In this document: positions 1-8,574 of the stretch, in pieces
Position numbering within the stretch: position 1 is the first letter of the stretch
Layout of the letters: every line of letters begins with the position of its first letter
Assembly (NCBI RefSeq): GCF_021560015.1
Contig: NZ_CP073588.1
Coordinates: 2,170,001 to 2,234,000, forward strand
Length of the DNA stretch: 64,000 nt
Direction of reading: 5' to 3'
DNA from: Shewanella vesiculosa
GTDB taxonomy: Bacteria > Pseudomonadota > Gammaproteobacteria > Enterobacterales > Shewanellaceae
Notes under the pieces: generated by a model
What the model was told of the DNA's origin: nothing
Databases searched by the model: none
Seen by the model: only the letters and a program-made list of their open reading frames with translations
Position numbers and translations under genes: made by a program

Positions 1-7
1 GAGTGAT

Positions 8-1799
8 ATGGCCTACTCTCCTGAAATCCGTGAAGCCGCAAAACGGCTTTATTTACGCAGACACACCCCTGATGAAATTCGGGACGAGTTAGCCCTGCCC
101 AATAATCGGGTGGTGTATTACTGGGCTGATAAATATGGCTGGCGTGATTTACTGCGAGAGGAAGAAGTAGACGAGGCAATTGCGCGTCGCATTGTGATGC
201 TGTCGGATATTCAGGACAAATCAGGTAATCAAATAAAAGAACTCGACATGCTGATTGAAAAGCATGTGAAGTTGAAAAAGCAGCGCTTAATCAGCGAGGG
301 CCATTCGTTTGGTTCCGGTTCAGGTTCCAAGTCTAGTAATAAAGGGAGTCCAAAAGGTGGCGAACGCTCTGGTAATGACGATAAACCACGTAAAGGCCGC
401 AAGCGCAAAAATGATGTGAGCCATTTAGACGCTGAAGACTTTGGCACCTGGTACGCATCGCTTTTTGAATACCAAAAAACCATGCATGAAAACTTGCATC
501 AGCGTATTCGTAACATTCTAAAAAGCCGTCAAATTGGTGCTACTTATTACTTTGCGGGTGAAGCATTTGAACAGGCAGTATTAACTGGGGATCCGCAAAT
601 ATTTTTGTCGGCGTCACGTTCGCAAGCTGAAGTATTCCGCAGTTACATTATTGCCATCGCGCAAGAATTTTTTTGAGATTGAATTAACCGGTAACCCGAT
701 TGTGTTGCACACCAAACACGGTGATGCCGAACTGCGCTTTTTAAGTACCAACAGTAAAACCGCCCAAAGTTATCACGGCCATGTGTACGTGGATGAATAC
801 TTTTGGATTGGCAAGTTTGATGTATTAAACAAATTAGCCTCTGCCATGGCGACCCACAAAAACTGGCGTAAAACCTACTTTTCAACCCCATCCACTAAAG
901 CGCATCCGGCTTATTCGTTTTGGACTGGCGACCATTGGCGACAAGGTAAACCCGACCGCGAAGAAGTTGAGTTTCCCACATTTAATGCCATGCGCGACCG
1001 TGGCCGATTATGCCCAGATAAACAATGGCGTTTTGTGGTCACGATTGAAGATGCATTGGCTGGCGGCTGCGGCTTGTTTGATATTGACGAACTGCGCGAT
1101 GAATACAACGGCGATGATTTTTCCAACTTGTTTATGTGCGTATTTGTTGATGATGCCGACAGTGTATTTAAGTTCAGCGACCTTGAGAAATGCATGGTTG
1201 ATGCGGCGCGATGGCAAGACCATAAACCCAATGATTTGCGGCCATTTGGCAACCGTGAAGTGTGGCTTGGATATGATCCGTCACGTACCCGCGACAATGC
1301 GACTTTGGTTGTGGTTGCACCAGGTGAAAAGAAAGGTGAAAAGTTCCGCGTATTAGAAAAACATTATTGGCGAGGGCTTAACTTCGCCCATCATGTTAGT
1401 GAAATTCAAAAGGTCTATTCACGTTACCGGGTGACCTACATTGGCGTTGATACCACAGGCATTGGTGCTGGGGTGTTTGACTCGATTAGTACCTTGTTCC
1501 CGCGTGAGGCCACGGCGATTCATTACAGTGTTGGCAGTAAAACCCGTTTGGTGCTGAAAATGATTGATGTAATTGAAGGTGGCCGCATTGAGTGGGATGC
1601 CTCACACAAAGACATTGCCATGAGTTGTTTAGCGATACGACGAACTACCACCGATACTGGCGGGGCCATTACCTTTAAAGCTAGCCGCGACAATGCCACT
1701 GGCCATGCCGACGTATTTTTTGCGATTGCCCACGCGGTGATCAACGAACCCCTTAATTATGAACACAAGAGATCATCATCATGGACAATGCAACACTAA
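8..1799 (+). pseudogene. P2-like phage terminase ATPase subunit (gpP), split by a +1 frameshift
   Basis: This is the large terminase subunit, which drives DNA packaging and cuts at cos. The N-terminal part has a helix-turn-helix-like segment (about residues 15-50), a Ser/Gly/Lys-rich linker (about 97-135) and a Walker-A-like KSRQIGAT (172-179). It stops at a TGA at 674-676, straight after a run of seven T (668-674). The next frame continues the same protein without loss: a Walker-B-like VYVDEYFW, then a nuclease domain with [19 protein letters not shown] and [11 protein letters not shown]. Six T would restore one ORF of about 596 residues. Rejoining needs a +1 shift, so the usual -1 slippery mechanism does not explain it. 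The end overlaps the portal gene by 19 bp. The defect is either a real inactivating insertion or a homopolymer sequencing error. Confidence 0.88.
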
Positions 1800-2812
1800 C
1801 TGCCGCGAACGACGACACGACTGACGCCACTGAGCAACCGAGCAGTAATGCACCTGTGGTGTTTAGTTTGCCCGAACAAGTGATGCCTAATATGTGGCTT
1901 ACCGATTACGACTCGTTGTATTACAACTCAAGCGATGAATATTGGGAACCGCCCATTGATAGGCATTTGCTGGCTAACCTTGTTCGCCGTAATGCGCAAC
2001 ACGGCGGCATAGTGCAAAGCCGCGCCAATATGGCCGCATCGCGTTTTGTGTCTGGCGGCATGAGTGCCCAAGAAGTAGGTGCAACGTTTTTAAATTGTGT
2101 GCAGTTTGGTGATGTGGCGTTAGTGAAGATCCGCAACGGTTTTGGGCAAACGGTGCGTTTATTCCCATTACCCAGTTATCGAACTCGCGTGGCTAAAGAT
2201 GGTGGCGCGGTGGTGTTAGAACGTGATCAGCAGTTTAAGCGCTATAAAGCTAAAGACATTATTTGGGTGCGCCAATATGACCCAGTACAGCAAGTATATG
2301 GTTGCCCCGATTATCTAGGCGGTTTACAGGCGGCCTTATTAAATGAAGATGCCACGTTATTTAGACGTAAATATTACATTAACGGTGCACACATGGGTTT
2401 CATTATGTATGCGACCGACCCGAACCTAGACCCCAATGTTGAAAAAGACATTAAAGAGAAAATTCAGGACTCAAAGGGCGTGGGTAACTTCCGTTCGCTG
2501 TTTGTGAATATTCCCAACGGAAAAGAAAAAGGCTTACAGATTATCCCTGTGGGTAATTTTGAATCTAAAGACGAGTTTATGAACGTTAAAAATGTGTCGG
2601 CTCAAGACGTGTTAAACGCGCACCGTTTTCCACCTGGACTCGCTGGCATTATTCCGGCTAATACTGCAGGCCTTGGCGACCCTGAAAAATATGACGGGGT
2701 GTATTTTAAAAATGAGACTAAGCCGTTGATCAACAACTTGGTTGATGCGGTAGCCCGTGACCCAGAAGTTGGCGGCAAGTTAAAGCTGGTTTTTGATCTA
2801 TCAGGCGCTTAG
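1781..2812 (+). CDS. P2-like phage portal protein (gpQ)
   Basis: This is a PBSX/P2-family portal vertex protein, which forms the ring through which terminase pumps DNA into the capsid. At 343 residues it has the usual family length. Recognisable parts are the N-terminal [14 protein letters not shown] region, the central [13 protein letters not shown] block, and the C-terminal [20 protein letters not shown] and [14 protein letters not shown] segments typical of gpQ. The ATG lies inside the end of the terminase gene, so the two are probably translationally coupled, matching the P-Q order of P2. The gene is intact and is the last rightward phage gene before the convergent cargo interval. Confidence 0.93.
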   Translation: MDNATLTAANDDTTDATEQPSSNAPVVFSLPEQVMPNMWLTDYDSLYYNSSDEYWEPPIDRHLLANLVRRNAQHGGIVQSRANMAASRFVSGGMSAQEVGATFLNCVQFGDVALVKIRNGFGQTVRLFPLPSYRTRVAKDGGAVVLERDQQFKRYKAKDIIWVRQYDPVQQVYGCPDYLGGLQAALLNEDATLFRRKYYINGAHMGFIMYATDPNLDPNVEKDIKEKIQDSKGVGNFRSLFVNIPNGKEKGLQIIPVGNFESKDEFMNVKNVSAQDVLNAHRFPPGLAGIIPANTAGLGDPEKYDGVYFKNETKPLINNLVDAVARDPEVGGKLKLVFDLSGA

Positions 2813-2832
2813 AGCGCCATGATCATCAAAAA

Positions 2833-3189
2833 TTACTTACTCATGATTTTCATCATGTTTCTTTGGCGCATCAGCGTTTGGTAATCCATTCGTTGATGGC
2901 AGAACATAAGTAAGTGAATGGTTAACTTACCATTACTATCTTTATCTACTTTGTAGACGGTTCGATAATCACCTTTTAGCAGCTCTAGATAATGTATACC
3001 AATTGGTACAAATTCTATCTTCTTCCCTGACTCAGGAAATAGCTTTAGTTGGTTATCAAAATCTCTAATCAACCCGATAATCAAATCTCTTGATTCGGCC
3101 AAGTTAATCATTTTTGATTTCCAGTTTATTGCAACTTTTACATCTGCTTTAAACTCTTTGGTGTACAGTATTTCTAGCGCATTGTTCAT
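2833..3189 (-). CDS. Type II toxin, RelE/ParE superfamily
   Basis: A 118-residue basic protein with the RelE/ParE layout: an N-terminal YTKEFKADVKVAIN helix, a central LIRDFDNQLKLFPE helix, and a C-terminal strand block KGDYRTVYKVDKDSN then IHLLMFCHQRMDYQ. The Arg/Tyr pair in DYRTVY is where family members keep active or partner-contacting residues. It follows a Phd/YefM-like antitoxin by 12 bp on the same strand, the normal operon order. Toxins of this fold either cleave ribosome-bound mRNA (RelE) or poison gyrase (ParE), and the sequence does not tell me which. Its position between gpQ and gpA marks it as phage cargo, probably a stabilisation or exclusion module. Confidence 0.8.
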   Translation of the reverse strand: MNNALEILYTKEFKADVKVAINWKSKMINLAESRDLIIGLIRDFDNQLKLFPESGKKIEFVPIGIHYLELLKGDYRTVYKVDKDSNGKLTIHLLMFCHQRMDYQTLMRQRNMMKIMSK

Positions 3190-3201
3190 TTCTGGTTGTC
3201 C

Positions 3202-3456
3202 TTATAAGTCGGACAGCATCTCATCTAAGGTCATTACATTTCCTGCTTTGATGCTGTTTTCGCTATCGATAACCAATTGCATGAATGCTAATTGCTCTTG
3301 CATTAAATGAAATGCTTCAGCAGTTTGAACAACTAACGTTTCTTCACCATTTTGGGTGACAAACATCGGTTCAAAGCCTAACTCTTCTCTTAATCTTGCA
3401 GCATTCGCTTTCATGTAACTGATTGGTTTTACTTTTGATTGTGAAGTTATATTCAT
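3202..3456 (-). CDS. Type II antitoxin, Phd/YefM family
   Basis: An 84-residue protein whose N-terminal half (VKPISYMKANAARLREEL, then FVTQNGEETLVVQT) fits the Phd/YefM DNA-binding fold. The C-terminal part, ending in LDEMLSDL, would be the toxin-wrapping tail. The ATG at 3456 has an AGGAG ribosome site eight bases upstream. It lies immediately upstream of the RelE/ParE-like toxin. A perfect 10-bp inverted repeat at 3473-3497, just upstream of the start, is a natural autoregulatory operator. Confidence 0.82.
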   Translation of the reverse strand: MNITSQSKVKPISYMKANAARLREELGFEPMFVTQNGEETLVVQTAEAFHLMQEQLAFMQLVIDSENSIKAGNVMTLDEMLSDL

Positions 3457-3472
3457 AAATCTTGCTCCTGGT

Positions 3473-3497
3473 ATACATTTCCCTAACGGAAATGTAT
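3473..3497. promoter_or_regulatory. Inverted repeat upstream of the antitoxin gene, likely operator
   Basis: ATACATTTCC and GGAAATGTAT form perfect 10-bp arms around a 5-bp spacer, starting 17 bp upstream of the antitoxin start codon. Phd-type antitoxins usually repress their own operon from such palindromes. The operator role is inferred from position. Confidence 0.6.
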
Positions 3498-3618
3498 TCC
3501 TCGCTGTCCAAATTAAACTAAGTTATTGATTCTTTTATATTTATAATAATGGTAATAGTGCCTATATTTTATAATATAAATCTATATAAATTACAGGCGA
3601 AAACTAAATTCAAACCAC

Positions 3619-3648
3619 AGGACTGAATATAGTCCTATTCTGTTTTTT
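3619..3648 (+). terminator. Weak hairpin followed by T7
   Basis: AGGACT and AGTCCT form a 6-bp stem around a 6-nt loop, followed within a few bases by seven T. It lies between the divergent antitoxin and ogr genes, where a rightward terminator has no obvious transcript to stop. It could be a control site instead. Confidence 0.3.
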
Positions 3649-3758
3649 TGTCAACTGAAATAAATCTATAGTCACTCCAATCACTGTTCAAAAAAACAGT
3701 ACTATGGAGTACACTAGATTAGTTGAAACTTTAGCGTTCAAACGATTGGGAGATCGAC

Positions 3759-4007
3759 ATGCGGGTGTTATGTACGTGCGGCAAAAAAGCCATTATTGGC
3801 AAAACAGACAGATTGAGTCTGGCACATGCTAATTTGTATTGTTCATGCTCTGACCCAGAGTGTGGCCATACATTCGTAGCGAACGTATCGTTTAGCCACA
3901 CTCTGAGCCCAAGCGCAAAAACATCGAGCCAGTTAGTTAAACAGTTGGTTAATGCGATGTCTCCGGAAAACCGCAAACAGCTACAGCAAGAGTTAAGATT
4001 ATTTTAA
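3759..4007 (+). CDS. ogr: Ogr/Delta-type late gene activator
   Basis: An 82-residue zinc-finger protein of the P2 Ogr / P4 Delta family, which recruits RNA polymerase to phage late promoters. The finger cysteines are visible as CTCGKKA near the N-terminus and CSCSDPECGHTF in the middle, and the tail MSPENRKQLQQELRLF is Ogr-like. The ATG follows an AACGATTGGGAGATCGAC leader with a GGGAG ribosome site. In P2 itself ogr lies beside the D gene near att, whereas here it sits alone in the gap between gpQ and gpA. A broken second copy of its C-terminus lies about 330 bp downstream. Confidence 0.88.
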   Translation: MRVLCTCGKKAIIGKTDRLSLAHANLYCSCSDPECGHTFVANVSFSHTLSPSAKTSSQLVKQLVNAMSPENRKQLQQELRLF

Positions 4008-4018
4008 TAAAAGTTGGA

Positions 4019-4297
4019 TTATCTCGGTTTATATAAGTTTGTGGTTTTGTTTGGTTCTAGTTCTGGTTCTGAATCATCTTTTTGCAACTCTGACTCAATC
4101 AAATCAGCTAGATCCCTACAAGATGTTTCCTCAGCCCAAGACAATGCATCTTTTAATATGTTAAACCCTGACATAATTACTTTTCCACTCTCGTCAAGTA
4201 CCGCATAATCTAGAATAACTTCTTTACCATTAACTATTTCATAAAAGTAGCCAACTTGATAATCACCCACTTTACTGTCACATTTAAATTCGGACAT
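4019..4297 (-). CDS. Hypothetical phage protein, 92 residues
   Basis: I do not recognise the family. The chosen ATG at 4297 has a GAGG ribosome site about six bases upstream, and a TTG at 4312 would add five residues. The protein is acidic and has no membrane segment or signal peptide. It begins with a strand-rich domain (about residues 5-50: VGDYQVGYFYEIVNGKEV, then DYAVLDESGKVI), followed by an acidic helix and a Glu/Pro-rich tail. It points left in the cargo interval, between ogr and the ogr relic. It may be a small phage accessory protein, but no function can be assigned. Confidence 0.6.
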   Translation of the reverse strand: MSEFKCDSKVGDYQVGYFYEIVNGKEVILDYAVLDESGKVIMSGFNILKDALSWAEETSCRDLADLIESELQKDDSEPELEPNKTTNLYKPR

Positions 4298-4337
4298 TGA
4301 AACCTCATACAATAAATCGATTAATTAGGTGCAGCGT

Positions 4338-4451
4338 TATAGCCACACTTTCAACCTTAATAGAAAAACCGTCAAGCCAATTACTCAGTTTGTGAGTGCA
4401 ATGTCTCCTGAGCATCGTTCTCAGCTTCAGCGTGAATTAAATTTGCTTTAA
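4338..4451 (+). pseudogene. C-terminal fragment of a second ogr gene
   Basis: Read from 4338, this stretch gives YSHTFNLNRKTVKPITQF and then VSAMSPEHRSQLQRELNLL before a TAA. It lines up end to end with the C-terminal part of the intact upstream Ogr (FSHTLS...VNAMSPENRKQLQQELRLF). The zinc-finger half is missing, because the upstream sequence has no start codon and no cysteines in this frame. It is therefore a relic of an ogr duplication, or of recombination with a related phage. Its last four bases overlap the end of the leftward 54-residue gene. Confidence 0.8.
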
Positions 4452-4612
4452 TCCTTTGTTGAGTTCCTTTGGCATTCAATAACATCTTTGGAAATTTCAA
4501 GTAGAGTGAATACTTGGGGTGGTATACATTCCCCATTATTTGCAAAGGCAGACTCAATCTGTATAAGTAGTTCAGCAACTTTATCAATAAAAACTCTTTC
4601 CATTAAAAACAT
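4448..4612 (-). CDS. Small hypothetical protein, 54 residues
   Basis: A short leftward ORF starting MFLMERVFIDKVAELL and ending VIECQRNSTKD. An AGAGG ribosome site lies seven bases before the ATG at 4612, better than at many neighbouring genes. A second in-frame ATG lies three codons in. It is one predicted amphipathic helix followed by a short Cys-containing segment (NNGECIPPQVF), with no membrane segment. The family is not recognised. It lies in the cargo interval and runs into the ogr relic. Confidence 0.5.
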   Translation of the reverse strand: MFLMERVFIDKVAELLIQIESAFANNGECIPPQVFTLLEISKDVIECQRNSTKD

Positions 4613-5142
4613 AATATACCTCTTAATTTAGGCGCTCCATTAACGGCGCCGTATCTATAACTAAATAATTAAATCGCACATTTCGGTGCGGACGACTCAA
4701 ATCTTAATGCGGAAATTTGCTTATAAATGTTTTTCAAATTTGATTTTGAATAAGGCGATGGGATAGAGCTTAAATATGTAACTGATTTTTTGATAGATGC
4801 TGTTTAGCTTTGCTTTTTCAGCCATTAGAAAACCTAATGATGCGGGTAAACATATTTGTTGTTAATGACGGTGAAATGTTAAAAACAGAATGATATCAAA
4901 ATAAAACCCTTCAATATCATATTGCTATCATAAAATCCTGCTTGATTAATTTTTTTTCGTTTCCGTTCGAATCCCTTCGTAATTAATTTTTTCACTCACG
5001 TAAATAAAAGCAAGGCTAACAAGTCTGATAACAATGCAATCGATTATTTTAAATCGCGCGAAAGTTTTCACTGAAAATTTTTTTGCCTTAATTTTAGTGG
5101 TTGCAAGTTTATAAAAATGTGTTTAGGGCAATAGAACACTAG
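4613..5142. other. AT-rich intergenic stretch in the Q/A cargo interval
   Basis: No convincing ORF. Two short hairpins stand near its left end: GGCGC/GCGCC around 4632-4650 and CGCAC/GTGCG around 4675-4690. The rest is AT-rich with no T-tailed terminator. It probably carries promoters for the leftward small genes and the end of the early operon transcript. Confidence 0.4.
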
Positions 5143-5400
5143 TTAACTAGTGTGATTTTCGCTTATTTTATGGTTATTGCTGTACTGCATGGCTAAGTCA
5201 GCGGCTTTGTTTAACCTGGCTAATGCATTGCTAAAATGCTGCTGGGTGACACCAAAACGGGCATAGGCTCTTTTTGCTGGCAGGCCATCAACCAAATAGG
5301 CCCGTAATGCATTTTGCTTTGCTTCACTTTCAATACGAGTCATCTTGAGTAATATTCCGAATTGCTCGGCACTTTCACAACCTTGAACGAGTGTTTTCAT
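5143..5400 (-). CDS. TrfB/KorA-like helix-turn-helix protein
   Basis: An 85-residue protein whose centre (YLVDGLPAKRAYARFGVTQQHFSNALARLNKA, about residues 35-65) has the helix-turn-helix pattern of TrfB/KorA- and PapB-related small regulators. It is the last gene of the leftward early operon, after gpA and a degenerate small ORF. Its ATG overlaps the stop of that ORF as ATGA, a sign of former translational coupling. A DNA-binding role is inferred from the motif, and the target is unknown. Confidence 0.6.
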   Translation of the reverse strand: MKTLVQGCESAEQFGILLKMTRIESEAKQNALRAYLVDGLPAKRAYARFGVTQQHFSNALARLNKAADLAMQYSNNHKISENHTS

Positions 5401-5529
5401 TTTCGCTTACCTTTTCTTGTAGCTACGATGGCCTTTAAGTCTGCTGGGTTATTACGGTCAAAAATCGGCATCTTCTATAGGAATAGGTTTTGCTGGTTCT
5501 TCTCAATCATCAAATATGCCGCCCATCAT
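5397..5529 (-). pseudogene. Degenerate small phage ORF between gpA and the TrfB-like gene
   Basis: A strong GGGGG ribosome site precedes ATG ATG at 5529, but the frame (MMGGIFDD) meets TGA after eight codons. It continues as EEPAKPIPIEDADF to a second TGA. A +1 shift there opens a frame reading FDRNNPADLKAIVATRKGKRK, whose stop overlaps the next start codon as ATGA. Good start and stop signals with a broken middle suggest a small early gene that decayed. Translation with readthrough is possible but less likely. Confidence 0.4.
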
Positions 5530-5544
5530 TTAATCCCCCACTTT

Positions 5545-8010
5545 TTAAGCGTAAATAAATGCTGATATGTCATGACAGCTCATGCACATACCAACGATTT
5601 GTGGCTGTGTTGTAATGTCACACTTACAAGCTGAACACGTACTGTTAATACTTGGATGCTGATGCGATTCCGGTACCGCTTTATTTAACCAGTTTGAAAG
5701 GTCTGGTTTATGGTCTCTGGTAAACGTGGTGTTTTCTTTTGAAGGCTCGACATATTTGTCGGCATACCTTTCACTCTTATTCAGGTCAACCACATGCTGA
5801 AGTTGCTCGAGTGCTAGCTTTGCCATGTCTGGCGACATATCTTGCAACCAGACATCAACGTCTAACTGCTTGTCGACGACTCTCCACGCTTGGGCGTTCA
5901 ATACTTGTTTGTTGGCATTGATGCTGGCTCGGGTAAATGCCTCAAATTGTGAATTAAGTGCAGGATCATCCCAATCACTATGGGCCTGATGGCTATTTGG
6001 TGGCCTGCGACTAACAAACAACATGCCCTGACGTAATGAAATATATTGGTCATGACCATTTACAACAGAGTTAATAATGGACCCCGCACGTAGGCGTTTA
6101 AGATCCTCGTTGTCTAACCCTAACTTTCTGCCCTCTTGTATTAACAACTGATCACCTTTGGCGATCTTTTTGCTAGTTTTGATCGAGTCCGTACAGTTAT
6201 TGTCAGAACTCCAAGGTGCGCGGCTGTCGCCGCTTTTAGAATCAAGATCAACAGACAAATCAAAAGCCACATCAAAAGCGCGTTCGTCTGATGTTGGCAC
6301 GTACATATCGGCCTGCGGCTTGCGGATTTCCCAACCCTCTAACCTGGTATTAATAGTGGTGTGGTTTTCCTGTGACATTACGCCCATGATTTTTGATACT
6401 TCTTCACCATAAACGTTTGTGTTGTCCTGAATAGACTTGGCTAGTTGCACAGGTCTGTCAGCACGTTTGCAATAAAGCCCGCCCATGACATCAACGTAAC
6501 GTTTCCAATTTTCAGATGAATTACCATCAGCTGCACATCTTGCACGCTCAACCACATCGTCAAAATCAATGGCCTCACGTAAACGACGCAGTTCACGCCA
6601 TACCGTAATCGATGGGCCACCAATTTGCTGAAACTGACGAATACTCCAAGTGCTAGACCACGCCGCAACATTTTGGGCACCATGTTTACCATTGGTTTCG
6701 GCCTCAAAGTCATCGTCAACCTGATAGCCATCGATGTTTTTAGCGATGTATTTGGCAATGTAGCCGGTAGCGCTCCCCTTATCGGGATCAATAGTTTTAA
6801 AATCGAAACGAGGTTTATACCCTTGGTGGCGTAAGCTCTTTTTACCTTTTGCTGGCGCAAGGTCGTGTTTGTCATGTTCTAATGCGTAACTGCGCATAAT
6901 TGAACGGGCATAACGAAGTTGTTCTGGTTTAAAAAACAGTAATAAATGCCAGTGCGGGGTGCCGTCATGATGGGGTTCAACTACACGAAAGCCGAATACT
7001 TCAATATCTTCACGAGCAAATTTGGCACGGCATTTAGCCCACTGACTACATAAATAGGCTTGAGTGTCTGAAGGGTTAGCACCATCGTATTTTTTATTAG
7101 AATACGTTGGCCCTTTAATACTTTTTTTCCAACTGTGATATCTACTTGGTGCTGTCCATGTGTAAAACTCACCAACATAACCTTGCTCAGTCGCTAGATC
7201 TTCAAACCCGCGCATACGCATCATTAATTCAGCTCGGCGTACTTCAGGGTTGGCAACTGATGCAGCAACCGCATCGGCTAGTGATAACTCAAGGCCGTAT
7301 TCGTCATTGACCACTTGCATTTCATTTAGCCACAACTTTGCTGCTTGCTTACGTTGTTGCCATTCTTTAAAAGCGTGATTGCTGACATAAGGTGAAACAC
7401 CGCTGCGCACTTTACCTACAACAATAGCGGTATGTTCCTCATATCTTCTGTGGGTTTTATTTAATTTACGTAGCCACCAATTTTCGTCTGTTAACCTGGC
7501 AATAGCACCTGCTATTTTGTCGTACATGCAGCTATCACTGTCAAAATAGCCGTCATGCTTATTTTGTGCATAACCTTTAAAGTTTGGCAGTACGGGACAA
7601 AAGCCCCACTGATCTGCAGGCTCTTTCACTGCAAGTAACAGCTCAAGTGCATCAACCTGTTTATTGCCATAGTCGGTCATGTTATTTAATACACCCGTGC
7701 AACGGTCTGCCCACTCGGTGGCAATAGCTTGACGGCGGTCTTCTGTATTGATGTGAAATATAGGGATGGGAAATTGATTAACCATGGCGGTTAATGTTTC
7801 AACGCGTTTACGCAACCAAATGTTTGGGCTACGGCCATTGTTTAAGGCGCGGCGTTTATAGCAATATTGGCCGAATAACGTCACGGCCACATGATCTGGC
7901 AAGTCGGCAACCAGTTTGGCCGACCATGCAAGATCTGCTTTGGCGTGAAAGGTGGTAAAAAAAGCCGACGTATTAACGCCAGCTTTACGGGTTAGGTCTT
8001 CCAGATTCAT
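5545..8010 (-). CDS. P2-like replication endonuclease gpA (rolling-circle initiator)
   Basis: This 821-residue HUH endonuclease of the phage GPA family nicks the phage origin and stays attached through tyrosine to start rolling-circle replication. The HUH metal motif is in EPHHDGTPHWHLLLFF, and the paired catalytic tyrosines are in YIAKYIAKN, with the usual spacing. The C-terminus carries a likely zinc ribbon (CSACKCD ... GMCMSCH). Length and motif order match gpA. Its ATG shares one base with the stop of the upstream methyltransferase gene (TAATG). In P2 the origin lies inside A itself; I did not locate it here. Confidence 0.93.
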   Translation of the reverse strand: MNLEDLTRKAGVNTSAFFTTFHAKADLAWSAKLVADLPDHVAVTLFGQYCYKRRALNNGRSPNIWLRKRVETLTAMVNQFPIPIFHINTEDRRQAIATEWADRCTGVLNNMTDYGNKQVDALELLLAVKEPADQWGFCPVLPNFKGYAQNKHDGYFDSDSCMYDKIAGAIARLTDENWWLRKLNKTHRRYEEHTAIVVGKVRSGVSPYVSNHAFKEWQQRKQAAKLWLNEMQVVNDEYGLELSLADAVAASVANPEVRRAELMMRMRGFEDLATEQGYVGEFYTWTAPSRYHSWKKSIKGPTYSNKKYDGANPSDTQAYLCSQWAKCRAKFAREDIEVFGFRVVEPHHDGTPHWHLLLFFKPEQLRYARSIMRSYALEHDKHDLAPAKGKKSLRHQGYKPRFDFKTIDPDKGSATGYIAKYIAKNIDGYQVDDDFEAETNGKHGAQNVAAWSSTWSIRQFQQIGGPSITVWRELRRLREAIDFDDVVERARCAADGNSSENWKRYVDVMGGLYCKRADRPVQLAKSIQDNTNVYGEEVSKIMGVMSQENHTTINTRLEGWEIRKPQADMYVPTSDERAFDVAFDLSVDLDSKSGDSRAPWSSDNNCTDSIKTSKKIAKGDQLLIQEGRKLGLDNEDLKRLRAGSIINSVVNGHDQYISLRQGMLFVSRRPPNSHQAHSDWDDPALNSQFEAFTRASINANKQVLNAQAWRVVDKQLDVDVWLQDMSPDMAKLALEQLQHVVDLNKSERYADKYVEPSKENTTFTRDHKPDLSNWLNKAVPESHQHPSINSTCSACKCDITTQPQIVGMCMSCHDISAFIYA

Positions 8011-8574
8011 TAAGCGACCTTTTTAATTTTTGGTGACTTAACAAGATCCGCACTAATGATATGGCTAAAACCTTGAGGGATATTTTGGAAGCGATTACCG
8101 TTGTCCCAAATGAACCAACTGTATTCACATGAGTCACTGCCACCACCTACAAAGCGTGGGCGTGGGATAATAATTGGCATTTTTTGAGGAAAGCCAATTT
8201 CAGCCCAAAACGGCACCCGTATTTTGCTGCCTAAAAAGTTAACCCGCTGTAAATAGGCCAAAGTGCCATTTGGTGCTAATTCACTAAGTGACTTTGTTAA
8301 AAACTCGCAAGTAAGTGAAAACGGTGGATTGGTGATAATTACATCGTGCTGACCAAATTCGGTGGTTAAATAGTTAACCCCGCGATCAAGTTCAGCCCAA
8401 CTTTTTTTGCGCTTCAGGTAAAGCAACTTTGCCATAAATGGCATCAGTTCCACGGCATGGTTCTAAAAAGCGGTCTGTGGGGTTAAGTAGCAATTGAGCC
8501 AATAAAGCATCGACTACATTATCAGGCGTTGGATAAAGTTCATTTGCACGGACATTGCCGTTAGTGCTGCTCAT
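8010..8574 (-). pseudogene. Phage DNA adenine methyltransferase, split by a frameshift
   Basis: The N-terminal part has the target-end motif ELYPTP and the AdoMet-loop block FLEPCRGTDAIYG. It then runs to TGA just after a run of seven A (complement of 8402-8408). The second part, in the next frame, resumes at SWAELDRGVNYL and carries the catalytic motif TNPPFS and a full C-terminal region. Six A would restore one protein of about 187 residues, the right size for small phage N6-adenine methyltransferases. The needed shift is +1, so the A7 run is not acting as a -1 slippery site. The start overlaps the upstream stop as ATGA, and the end overlaps gpA by one base. Confidence 0.83.

Noticed and set aside
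229-483. Leftward ORF inside the terminase
   Set aside because: It mirrors the Ser/Gly-rich linker of gpP, has no ribosome site, and encodes a low-complexity product. It is a shadow of the real gene.
4381-4587. 68-residue leftward ORF over the ogr relic
   Set aside because: It starts inside the better-supported 54-residue gene, has no ribosome site, and its second half is the complement of the ogr fragment.
8392-8420. Programmed -1 frameshift at the A7 run of the methyltransferase
   Set aside because: CAA AAA AAG is a classic slippery pattern, but slipping back one base leads to the wrong frame. The catalytic half needs +1, so a single-base insertion is the simpler explanation.
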